From positions 1-15,967 of the forward strand of contig JAHAYQ010000263.1 in assembly GCA_018384465.1 (NCBI GenBank): DNA of 15,967 nucleotides, written 5' to 3'. Position numbers and translations under genes: made by a program. The notes under the pieces were generated by a model. It saw nothing but the letters and a program-made list of their open reading frames with translations. It had not been told where the DNA came from and did no database searches. Shown one piece after another: positions 1 to 7,544 of the stretch. Origin of the DNA: Myroides sp. (GTDB taxonomy: Bacteria; Bacteroidota; Bacteroidia; Flavobacteriales; Flavobacteriaceae). Within the stretch, counting starts at the first letter, position 1. Each line of letters begins with the position of its first letter.

Positions 1-2
1 CA

Positions 3-689
3 ATTATTGAAACCGATATTGCTATGACAAAAGATTTGGTTTTGGTGTTGATGCACGATGATAAATTAGACCGTACAACCACCGGAACTGGTTTTGTGAG
101 CGATTATACTTATTCTGAATTGCAAGAGTTCTACTTGAAAGATTATCAAAAAACAAAAACATCGTATAAAATTCCAACTCTTGATGAAGCTTTGCAATGG
201 GGAAAAGGAAAAGTAGTTTATACTTTAGACGTAAAACGTGGAGTGCCATATGAAAAAGTAATTGAAAGTATTCGAAAAAACAACGCAGAAGCATACAGTA
301 TCGTGATTACTTATAATGCCAATCAAGCGCGGGCTTTTCATAAACTGGCTCCAGATATATGGTTGTCGGTTTCTGCTAACGGAAAAGAAGATATTCAGCG
401 TTTAAAAGAATATAAAGTGAATACCGATAAAGTGGTAGCTTTTGTGGGCACAGCCGAACCATCAACACAAACTATTGCGTATATGAAATCACAAAACATT
501 CCAATGATTCTTGGCACGCTCGGTAACTTAGATAAAAGTGCTAAAGTTAACGGTGACCAATTATATTATTCGTTTTTTGAAAAAGGTATTCAAATTTTAT
601 CGGCAGACAGAAATAAAGAAGCATCGCAACAAGCTTTGAAATTTGCTAATGACAATCAAATACAATCAAAGTTTATTAACATACAATAA
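3..689 (+). CDS. Glycerophosphodiester phosphodiesterase family protein (3' part; 5' end outside window)
   Basis: The reading frame is open from base 3 with no start codon in view, so the N-terminus, including the usual HRG motif, lies upstream. The visible part opens with E-T-D (E at 9-11, D at 15-17), then MHDD with the second catalytic His at 54-56, then LDRTTTGTG. This is the metal-binding and catalytic core of the GDPD TIM-barrel family. The family hydrolyses glycerophosphodiesters to glycerol-3-phosphate and an alcohol using a divalent metal. The third metal ligand, often E in an ExK motif, appears here as D-V-K (228-236). About 229 codons are visible, which fits a 250-300 residue enzyme lacking only its first strand and helix. 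Cellular location cannot be judged without the N-terminus. The gene is convergent with the minus-strand block and ends in a strong hairpin. Family assignment is confident; substrate is unknown. Confidence 0.88.
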   Translation: MIETDIAMTKDLVLVLMHDDKLDRTTTGTGFVSDYTYSELQEFYLKDYQKTKTSYKIPTLDEALQWGKGKVVYTLDVKRGVPYEKVIESIRKNNAEAYSIVITYNANQARAFHKLAPDIWLSVSANGKEDIQRLKEYKVNTDKVVAFVGTAEPSTQTIAYMKSQNIPMILGTLGNLDKSAKVNGDQLYYSFFEKGIQILSADRNKEASQQALKFANDNQIQSKFINIQ

Positions 690-691
690 TC

Positions 692-730
692 AAAAAGACC
701 TTTCAAAAATTAAATTTGAAAGGTCTTTTT
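692..730. terminator. Bidirectional intrinsic terminator between convergent genes
   Basis: A perfect 16-bp inverted repeat (arms 692-707 and 715-730, 7-nt loop) starts with A5 and ends with T5. It therefore gives a U-tract in both directions. It lies 2 nt after the plus-strand GDPD stop and 8 nt beyond the minus-strand stop at 739, as expected for a terminator shared by convergent genes. Confidence 0.92.
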
Positions 731-738
731 AGTTTTAC

Positions 739-3513
739 TTACATCACAATAAAATCATTGTTTTTTTTCTTTTTACCTGCAAATTTTTCTAATTTATAGG
801 TCAGAGAAAACATAAAATATTGTTTTAGAATGGTGTTCTCCACATCGGATATACTGGTTGAGGACACACTTCTACTCACACTTTGATTTTGATCTAATAA
901 ATCATAAACTTTTACTTTAGCTAAAAAGCGTTCGTTGTAAAAGTTGTATCCCAAACTCATATTCCAAAGCAAATAATCTTTTCTAAAACCGCTGGTTAAA
1001 TTAGAGTTGTATTCATAGGTTATATCGCTTCCAAAAACTACATTTTTAGGCCAATAAGCGGTAACCATTAAACCTGCTTGGTGTACAAAGTAATTGGTTT
1101 TATCTAAAAAGATATTTTCAAAATCGTTATGTGTAATTTGGTATTCATAAGTTGGTTTAATGATTAGTTTTTTATCAAAATCAAACGTTAAATCAGCGTT
1201 AGGTCCGTACCAATTTCTATTACTTGAATACAACACATTATTTTGCATTCCTTTGTTTAAATTGCCGTTATAACTTAGACCAGCACCTATAGTTAATTTG
1301 TTTTTATCACTTAACTGATAACTTTTGCTGTAATTCATTCCCATCCAATACGAATGTGTGTTTTCAACGTTGATATATGTAGAGTATCCTACGTAATTTT
1401 CATCAAATAAGGTAGAGGTTGCTGTTGAACGCGGATTAATTGATCCTCCACCGTAAAAATAGTAACCAGATCGCGTTTGCCAATCGTAATTACTATAATT
1501 TAGGTACAAAGTATGGCGTTGTGTAGTTTGTAAATCTTTGTTTCCTTGAGTGATGTACAATGGATTTGATAAATCTTCATATTCTAACATCTGAAAAAAG
1601 TAAGGACTTTCTTCTCTGTACGAATAATTTAAGCCAATACTGGTTGATTTTCCAAAGCGTAAACTCCCATAAAAACTCGCACTTGGAAGGATATCAAACC
1701 TATTATTTATATACTCTTGATTGTTGTAATTTGATGTAATATCGTAATTATTCATTGCTGTGCCTACACTAAACGAGGTGTAAAATTTTTCTCCACGAAG
1801 TGAGTAGTTCACATGTGGATTTACCGAAAAGCCATTGTAATTGTTGGTGTATGATAACAGATTATTATAGTTAGAATAATTGTTGTTGGTTGCGTTAAAA
1901 TCAAAGGTGTTTCTTGATTGAAATTCATTTGTCCATCTGTTTGTTACACTCAAAGATAACGTTTGCTTGGTTGAAATAGGTTCTCTGTACATCAAAGTTA
2001 ACGCATATTCATCGGTGTGATCCTTGTTGCTAATATGTTGATTTCTAATATCCTCAGGCACTTGTGTTTGGTAGAAATAAGTTGCCATGTCTTTACGATG
2101 CTCGTTAGCTGTTTTAGAATTTTTATTGTTGAAACTCACACTTACACTTCTTCCTTTTTTCTGAAACCGTTTTGAAATTAATAGCGCATTTTCAAAGAAA
2201 TAGGTATCCTCGTTAGAACTGTTGTTATTTGTAGATTCATTAAGTAATTCGCCAAATTCATTTCGACTTTCTCTGTAGCTTTCAGAGTACGAATTGTTGA
2301 TGCCTCTTTGTAAACGCGGAGCTATGGAAAGTGTTGTTAAAGAATCTATTTCCATTTCAATATCGTAATTAAAAGTATGTTTTCCCGATTTAGATCGCAA
2401 ATCAGATTCTGATTCAGTGATGTATCTATTGTCAGGTAGAAGGTTTTCTATACGCGATCGGGTTTTGTTTTTACTTTCAACCTCGTGAAACAAGTAATTG
2501 CCACTTACTTTGTTCTTTTTACCCCAACTATCGTTGTAGTTAAAACCTAACATATCGGTTTGATAAATACCTTTTCCACCGCCAAATTCTAATCCATTTA
2601 TGTTGATAGATCCATCGCTTGACCAACTGCTGTATCTATTTCTTCCGCCCGACATATTATCCATAATCTCATCGGTAGAAAATCCGGTAGAATTAATGTT
2701 GTTGGATGACCCCAATACACTAACTTTTAAATCGCCTTTAAAATAGTTGAATAACAAGGACGATTCGTATCGTTCGTTGGTACCGTAACCTGCTATGAAT
2801 TGACCAAAAAGACCTTTGTTCTTATCTTCATCTATGGTTAAATTTATTGTTTGTGTTTCGCCTGAAGCTACAGCGCCACTTAATTTTTCTTCTTTGGTTT
2901 TGTAGTCGGTAATTTGTACTTTGTTAATGATTTCTGCCGGTAAATTTTCCATAATTACCTTGCCATCTTCACTAAAAAACGGTTTACCATTAACTAAAAC
3001 ATTGCTAACTTCTTTTCCGTTTACTTTAATTTTACCGTCATTATCAACTTCTACACCTGGTAATTGTTCTAATAATTCTTTAACGGTTGCATCTGGGCGT
3101 ACTTTAAATGATGCTGCATTAAATTCTAAAGTGTCTTTTTTTACTCTAACTGGTGCTACATCAGCCGTAAAAACCAATTCGTCTAGCAAATCACTGCCAG
3201 CTTGCAGTTGAATATTACCAAGATCTAATGATTCTTTTAAAAGGTCAAGTTTTGTAGAATGATCATCAAATCCTAAATACGAAACGGTTAAAAAACTTGG
3301 TTCGGTGGTTTTCCTAATCGGAATGGTAAAATTACCACCAACATCGGTTATCGTGTAATCAATTAAGGTAGAATCTTTTTGAGATGATAAATAGACCGTA
3401 GCTGCTTCAACTGGTTTTCTATCTGGGTCTGTCACTTTTCCTTTTACCTCGATTTTTTGAGAAAATGCGAGAGTAGTGCAAAGCAATGCACAAATGTTTA
3501 AAAAGTTTTTCAT
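739..3513 (-). CDS. Outer-membrane beta-barrel protein A with N-terminal carboxypeptidase-regulatory-like domain (TonB-receptor-like)
   Basis: This 924-residue protein has a signal peptide (about residues 1-18, cleavage before QK). A CarboxypepD_reg-like beta-sandwich follows (about 20-105, with KGKVTD and ITDVGGNF signatures). Next comes a plug-like segment (about 113-215, with FKVRPDATV, LPGVEVD, VLVNGKPFF and ITDYKTKEE). The rest, from about 235, is Tyr/Asn/Ser-rich alternating beta strands. The order fits the Bacteroidota outer-membrane beta-barrel family PF14905, relatives of TonB-dependent receptors; no convincing TonB box is seen. The last strand (FMFSLTYKLEKF) is followed by a basic 12-residue tail. 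The paralogue at 10447-13257 matches at 63 of 90 positions across residues 124-213 (counted by eye). It is preceded by the terminator of the peroxidase operon, so it is probably transcribed alone. Cargo is unknown; protein or peptide export or import and cell-envelope maintenance are all possible. Confidence 0.87.
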   Translation of the reverse strand: MKNFLNICALLCTTLAFSQKIEVKGKVTDPDRKPVEAATVYLSSQKDSTLIDYTITDVGGNFTIPIRKTTEPSFLTVSYLGFDDHSTKLDLLKESLDLGNIQLQAGSDLLDELVFTADVAPVRVKKDTLEFNAASFKVRPDATVKELLEQLPGVEVDNDGKIKVNGKEVSNVLVNGKPFFSEDGKVIMENLPAEIINKVQITDYKTKEEKLSGAVASGETQTINLTIDEDKNKGLFGQFIAGYGTNERYESSLLFNYFKGDLKVSVLGSSNNINSTGFSTDEIMDNMSGGRNRYSSWSSDGSININGLEFGGGKGIYQTDMLGFNYNDSWGKKNKVSGNYLFHEVESKNKTRSRIENLLPDNRYITESESDLRSKSGKHTFNYDIEMEIDSLTTLSIAPRLQRGINNSYSESYRESRNEFGELLNESTNNNSSNEDTYFFENALLISKRFQKKGRSVSVSFNNKNSKTANEHRKDMATYFYQTQVPEDIRNQHISNKDHTDEYALTLMYREPISTKQTLSLSVTNRWTNEFQSRNTFDFNATNNNYSNYNNLLSYTNNYNGFSVNPHVNYSLRGEKFYTSFSVGTAMNNYDITSNYNNQEYINNRFDILPSASFYGSLRFGKSTSIGLNYSYREESPYFFQMLEYEDLSNPLYITQGNKDLQTTQRHTLYLNYSNYDWQTRSGYYFYGGGSINPRSTATSTLFDENYVGYSTYINVENTHSYWMGMNYSKSYQLSDKNKLTIGAGLSYNGNLNKGMQNNVLYSSNRNWYGPNADLTFDFDKKLIIKPTYEYQITHNDFENIFLDKTNYFVHQAGLMVTAYWPKNVVFGSDITYEYNSNLTSGFRKDYLLWNMSLGYNFYNERFLAKVKVYDLLDQNQSVSRSVSSTSISDVENTILKQYFMFSLTYKLEKFAGKKKKNNDFIVM

Positions 3514-3514
3514 A

Positions 3515-3536
3515 AATGTTGTTAAGAATGTTGTTA
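3515..3536 (-). repeat. Two 10-bp direct repeats just upstream of barrel protein A
   Basis: The decamer aatgttgtta (plus strand) occurs at 3515-3524 and again at 3527-3536, a 12-bp period. On the coding strand this reads TAACAACATT twice, immediately before the ATG at 3513, so it would lie in the 5' leader. It could be a regulator or translation-related site, or chance in AT-rich sequence. Confidence 0.5.
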
Positions 3537-3544
3537 GTGTGTGT

Positions 3545-3581
3545 ATAACGTAAAAGTGTTAAAAAAAATTATACAAAAAAA
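3545..3581 (-). promoter_or_regulatory. Weak candidate promoter for barrel protein A
   Basis: On the minus strand a T-rich element ending in TTTG (3574-3581) is followed after 21 bp by TACGTTAT (3545-3552). The latter matches TAnnTTTG only in TAnnTT. Its -33 part is the U-tract of the upstream peroxidase terminator. The gene needs a promoter after that terminator and no better candidate is visible, but the match is poor. Confidence 0.25.
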
Positions 3582-3608
3582 GTGCACTATATAAAAAAGC
3601 GCACTTTT
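3575..3608 (-). terminator. Intrinsic terminator of the four-gene receptor/peroxidase operon
   Basis: On the minus strand, 21 nt after the peroxidase stop, an 8-bp stem (3601-3608 with 3578-3585, AAAAGTGC/GCACTTTT) with a 15-nt loop runs into a seven-T tract. Position and U-tract fit the end of the operon. The loop is longer than ideal. Confidence 0.75.
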
Positions 3609-3628
3609 AACATTTATTTAAGCTTTGA

Positions 3629-4771
3629 TTATTTTGTAGGAAAATCGGGTCTGCGCATTTTAAACTGCGTTCCGTTTAACGATTCTAAGAACGCAACTAA
3701 GGCTTTTTTCTCTTCTTTAGTCAGGTTAAGAGGTTGTAAAAGTTCATCGGTTACGGGGTATAATGAATCTTGCTTTTTTTGTTCTGGCGTTGGGTCAATC
3801 ATGTGCATGCCGCTGTTGTAAAGATTTACTACGCCTTCTAAATTATCAAACAAACCGTTATGCATCCATGGTCTGGTAAGTATTAAATCACGTAAGCTTG
3901 GTGTTTTAAACTTCCCTACATCTTCAGGAAGTTTAGTAATTTCATATCTGCCTAAATCTTCATAATCTCTTTTATAATAAGTTAAACCAATGTTGTGAAA
4001 AGATTCATCGGTTAAATGTTTTCCCGAATGGCAGTTCATGCACCGTGCTTTGGTACGGAAAACATGCATGCCAAAAATCTCTTGATTGGTTAGTGCATCG
4101 TGCTTGCCATCGATAAACTTATCAAAACGACTTGGTTGACTTTTAATAGTTTTTTGGAATGTTGCTAATGCTTTTGCGATTTTATTAAACGTAATCTCTT
4201 CAGATCCAAAGGCATTTTTAAACAATGGTTTGTAATCGTTTATTTTCGCTATTTTAAAAGCAACACTGTCAATATTCATAGCCATTTCGTGATGTGCACT
4301 GATGGGTTCTTTTAATTGATCTTCTAAAGAAGAAGCTCTACCATCCCAGAAAAAGGAAGTGCGATCTGCAATGTTAAACAAAGACATGGTATTGCGCGCA
4401 CCCTGTAAATGATCGTTTCCTAAGCCCACACGTCGTCGGTCTGCCCAACCTAATTCGGGATCGTGACAAGTGCTGCAAGAAATTTGGTTTGATTTGGAAA
4501 GTTTTGGATCAAAAAACAACATTTTTCCCAGAATAACTTCGGGTAATTCGTGTGTTTTAAAATACGTAGAATCACGTGGAATGCTCTCAAATTCGTTCCA
4601 AGTTACCCCTTCATCAATAGTAGGTGCTGGCCATTGCTGTATAGGTTTTTTATACAATTGTACAATAGAATCGTACGTTGGATTATTTGCTGTGTAATTT
4701 TTTACAGCAGGAAAAAAGCCAAATAAAAGCAACGAAATAAGAGCTATAAAAGGTATTAAATATTTATTCAT
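3629..4771 (-). CDS. Di-heme cytochrome c peroxidase (CCP/MauG superfamily)
   Basis: This 380-residue protein has an N-terminal hydrophobic segment (residues 4-20) acting as export signal or membrane anchor, so it should work in the periplasm. Two c-type haem motifs, CSTCH (C99, C102, H103) and CMNCH (C244, C247, H248), are spaced as in bacterial di-haem peroxidases. Other family signatures are LGKMLFFDPKLS (81-92), FFWDGRASSLEDQ (140-152), EPISAHHEM (155-163) and FKTPSLRDLILTRPWMHNG (288-306). CCPs reduce hydrogen peroxide using electrons from small cytochromes or quinols; MauG and MbnH relatives instead oxidise residues of a partner protein. The sequence alone does not separate these roles. 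It is last in the operon, 2 nt after the DUF6850 gene, so it is probably translationally coupled. The co-transcribed receptor and lipoprotein favour a dedicated role over general peroxide defence. Family call is firm; substrate is unknown. Confidence 0.93.
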   Translation of the reverse strand: MNKYLIPFIALISLLLFGFFPAVKNYTANNPTYDSIVQLYKKPIQQWPAPTIDEGVTWNEFESIPRDSTYFKTHELPEVILGKMLFFDPKLSKSNQISCSTCHDPELGWADRRRVGLGNDHLQGARNTMSLFNIADRTSFFWDGRASSLEDQLKEPISAHHEMAMNIDSVAFKIAKINDYKPLFKNAFGSEEITFNKIAKALATFQKTIKSQPSRFDKFIDGKHDALTNQEIFGMHVFRTKARCMNCHSGKHLTDESFHNIGLTYYKRDYEDLGRYEITKLPEDVGKFKTPSLRDLILTRPWMHNGLFDNLEGVVNLYNSGMHMIDPTPEQKKQDSLYPVTDELLQPLNLTKEEKKALVAFLESLNGTQFKMRRPDFPTK

Positions 4772-4773
4772 TT

Positions 4774-6294
4774 TTAAAAAGCCACACCTACAGTTAAAGC
4801 GGTTTGTGTGTTATTTTTGTTGTCTGAAAAATTATGTAAATTATATGCAAATATAGCATAAAGACTTGTTTTTGCATTCATCTTAACATCATATCTTATA
4901 TCTGTTTCAACGGCAAGATAAGATGCAGAAAGCACTTGGTAATCACTCATTAACCAATTGGTAATAGCTGTTTTTGTAATGGCTTCGTAGTTTTTACTGT
5001 AATTTCCTAAACTTCTTTGGTAAACGTTTGTTTGTAAACTAAGAATGTTATTAGTGTTAAGTTGTTGTATGTAGGCAATTTGTGCCCCAATATATTGATA
5101 GTTAAACGTGTGGAAAGTTCCGTTGTCTAATCTTTTTTCTTCTATGTTTTTAGTACTGAAATAAGGGCTAATACTTAAATTAAATGTTGGCTTATTGTAT
5201 TGAAAAAGTAGGTGGCTTGTAAACTGTGTGTTTTTAAATTGATAGTTGTCTTTTTCTAATAATTTTTGAATGATATCCGTATTGTTGGTGTAAAAAATTT
5301 CAGTTCCGGTTTTTTCAGCTGAATGATAATCAATTTTTGCACCTATTTTTACTTCATTGGATAAGTTAAATGTTTTTAAAGCGTTTAAAAAGTATTTACT
5401 TTGATTAATTTTATTGATTTCGTAGCTGCTGGAATTTGCCGATAAAAATGTTTCTTTACTGAGTTTTCCTTTTAAAACTCCGGCATTAAGAGCGAAAGAA
5501 TTGTCTGTACTACCTAAGGATAATTGATAATAATGAGAAAAGTCGACATATACAGATTCATCACTTCGAGTACTGAAGTAAAAATTGTAATTTCCCAATC
5601 CATTCATTTGATAAAGAGCAGCTTTCTGGGTTTCGCTTGAAAAACTGATAGACGATGTTTGAATATATCTATTGATGCCTGCTGATAATCCCAATTTGTA
5701 ATTTGAGCCTAATAGATAATTACCACCCAGTTTGAAGTGTAAGTCTGAAGTGACATTTTTAGGTCGTGGATCTTTGGTTTTGTAACTTAAAGCTGCATTG
5801 TAAGCAATGCTTGCACCCCAAGTGAATTTATTTAGTACTTTGTTGTAACCTCCTGTAAATTGGTAGGTTTGTACATTGGTTTTTCCACCAACCGAATCTG
5901 CCATTACCAAAGGACCAATGCGTTCTAAATCTAAAGTGTTGTTCCACTGTACTTCTTTTAACTGATTGTTGAGGTACGATGCCGAACCCCATATTGTTTG
6001 GTTGTTTTTTTGCTTTTTATAAGACGATGCATTAAAGGCTATATTTTGTGATGATTTGCCTTCTTGTAACAGATAGTTTTCTTTGTTTGTATGTTGATAT
6101 TGCAATTGAATATCATTAAAAGAATAACTACTATAATTCGACATATTTGCTGGATTATAGTAGTAAGTTTCGTTAAAAGTTCTGACGGGATCTAACCGAT
6201 TGTAAATGTTGTTGTAAAGCGATAAGGTATCTTGCGCTTTTACACAAAACGGCAACAATAATACGGATATAATTAGAGTGATAGAACTTTTCAA
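4774..6294 (-). CDS. DUF6850-type outer-membrane beta-barrel protein
   Basis: This 506-residue protein has a clear signal peptide (residues 1-20, cleavage A20|Q21). Almost the whole mature part alternates polar and aromatic residues typical of outer-membrane strands. It ends in TALTVGVAF, whose final Phe fits the BAM recognition signal. There is no plug, TonB box or lipobox. The start is TTG (6292-6294): an in-frame stop lies five codons upstream, the signal peptide begins directly here, and no ATG precedes it. It begins 12 nt after the lipoprotein stop and ends 2 nt before the peroxidase start. The assignment to the uncharacterised DUF6850 family is from recalled family features and from its position beside a DUF4876 lipoprotein and TonB receptor; no search was possible. 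It may be a passive channel or an assembly partner for the receptor. Function unknown. Confidence 0.8.
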   Translation of the reverse strand: MKSSITLIISVLLLPFCVKAQDTLSLYNNIYNRLDPVRTFNETYYYNPANMSNYSSYSFNDIQLQYQHTNKENYLLQEGKSSQNIAFNASSYKKQKNNQTIWGSASYLNNQLKEVQWNNTLDLERIGPLVMADSVGGKTNVQTYQFTGGYNKVLNKFTWGASIAYNAALSYKTKDPRPKNVTSDLHFKLGGNYLLGSNYKLGLSAGINRYIQTSSISFSSETQKAALYQMNGLGNYNFYFSTRSDESVYVDFSHYYQLSLGSTDNSFALNAGVLKGKLSKETFLSANSSSYEINKINQSKYFLNALKTFNLSNEVKIGAKIDYHSAEKTGTEIFYTNNTDIIQKLLEKDNYQFKNTQFTSHLLFQYNKPTFNLSISPYFSTKNIEEKRLDNGTFHTFNYQYIGAQIAYIQQLNTNNILSLQTNVYQRSLGNYSKNYEAITKTAITNWLMSDYQVLSASYLAVETDIRYDVKMNAKTSLYAIFAYNLHNFSDNKNNTQTALTVGVAF

Positions 6295-6306
6295 CGTAAG
6301 GGGATA

Positions 6307-7533
6307 TTAATGAACAATTCCGTTTTGAAAACTTGAAACCGATGATTTTACAAAATCTTCTGTAGAATTGTTGGTGTCTTTATAAATGTTTTTACCATTT
6401 TCCATGGTACCAATAATTTTTCTACGTACTGTTTTTCCATAACGTGACGGATCACTATCAATAGTTCCGCAAGCTGTCCAACCACTATCAATAGAAGAAT
6501 GTAAAGGATTATGTTCCCAAACAGCTTCAATAGCACAGTTAACTCCGTCAAGAATCCAAGCATTTGGTATTTTATACACACTTTTTGAGGTAGTATTACC
6601 AGCTGAATTTGGATATTCGTAATCGTATTTATAATTTGTTAACCATGACTCTACTGTTTCACTTGCAGGAAAACGTGCAATAGCATAACTTTCAAATCCA
6701 CGGTTGTGCAATATAAACATATTAAAGTTAGCTGCTGAATAAATTACAACAGCATCTGGAACTTGCGGGTTGTCAACCTGTCCAAGAGCTGGGCTATCAA
6801 GGTTTGGATATTCATAATCTGCATTAGATAAATCGTATCCAGGGGTGTTTGCGTTGTTATGGTTAAAAGCCATATCTGCAATTACAACAAAATCACCAGA
6901 CGCGACATCTTTTCCTAAATTTGTAGGAATCATCATTACAGCGCTTACAGCAAAATCGGTTGATCTAATTTCAGGAGAAATATCATAATTTGATGCAGGA
7001 TTAAAAGCCGATTTCATAATTAACAATCCACCTGTATTTAAAGTTTTATCTGTATTGTTCGTTAATTTAAAATATTTACCCGAGTTGTAGTTTTTACCTT
7101 CAAAAGTTTGTACGCCAGTAAAAAACACTTCTTCAATAATAAAATCTTCACTGAAACTTTTAATACCTAAGCTAATGTTTACATTTTGATTGTCTTGAGT
7201 TAAATCTAAGACAGCGTTACCAGCCGCTTCAATTTCTTCTCCGGTTGTAAGCTCAACAGTTCCGTTGGCTGTTATGGTATAGGAGCCTTTTTTAAGTTCA
7301 ATTTCTGTATTTGCCGATGTAGCTACAACGGTAGTAGTTTCACCTGTATTTGTTTCCTTTAAATCAATAGTAACACTTTTAATAGCAGCAATATTTTCGC
7401 CCGATAAGTTTAGTGTTAATTTAGAAGGAGCTGTGCTGATGTTTTCAATATTGTCGTCACTGCTACATGAAACAGTAGTTGTAGCAAGTCCCATTACAGC
7501 TAATAAAGCTAAAAGATAAAATTTATTTTTCAT
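6307..7533 (-). CDS. DUF4876-type lipoprotein, probably surface-exposed
   Basis: This 408-residue protein starts with a lipoprotein signal (lipidated Cys at C23, TVSC). The next residues, SSDDN, form an acidic patch after the +1 Cys that resembles the surface lipoprotein export signal known in flavobacteria. A small Ig-like beta-sandwich (about 36-125) precedes the main domain (about 129-408). The latter contains DFIIEEVFFTG, YFKLTNNTDKTL and DYEYPNLDSPAL, features I associate with the uncharacterised DUF4876 family; it may have a lamin-tail-like fold. A tight group of potential ligands or disulfide partners (C333, H341, H345, C355) sits next to three tryptophans (W326, W339, W352). It begins 11 nt after the TonB receptor gene. 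Such lipoproteins often cap or feed the neighbouring receptor, but here that is inference. Function unknown. Confidence 0.83.
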   Translation of the reverse strand: MKNKFYLLALLAVMGLATTTVSCSSDDNIENISTAPSKLTLNLSGENIAAIKSVTIDLKETNTGETTTVVATSANTEIELKKGSYTITANGTVELTTGEEIEAAGNAVLDLTQDNQNVNISLGIKSFSEDFIIEEVFFTGVQTFEGKNYNSGKYFKLTNNTDKTLNTGGLLIMKSAFNPASNYDISPEIRSTDFAVSAVMMIPTNLGKDVASGDFVVIADMAFNHNNANTPGYDLSNADYEYPNLDSPALGQVDNPQVPDAVVIYSAANFNMFILHNRGFESYAIARFPASETVESWLTNYKYDYEYPNSAGNTTSKSVYKIPNAWILDGVNCAIEAVWEHNPLHSSIDSGWTACGTIDSDPSRYGKTVRRKIIGTMENGKNIYKDTNNSTEDFVKSSVSSFQNGIVH

Positions 7534-7544
7534 TTGTAATATAT

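Noticed and set aside
2921..3211. Plus-strand and other-frame ORFs of 60-100 codons inside the barrel, peroxidase, der and era genes (for example 2921-3211, 9721-9993, 12722-13003, 13985-14245)
   Set aside because: They are antisense or out-of-frame shadows of strong genes, with low-complexity composition, no recognisable motif and no promoter signal.
3514..3628. Riboswitch or small RNA in the gap between the peroxidase and barrel A
   Set aside because: The only stable structure is the terminator; no aptamer-like fold or conserved element is visible in the 115 bp.
6348..6581. A 77-codon minus-strand ORF overlapping the 3' part of the DUF4876 gene
   Set aside because: It is out of frame within a well-supported gene and encodes a Leu/Ile-rich product without a clear start context.
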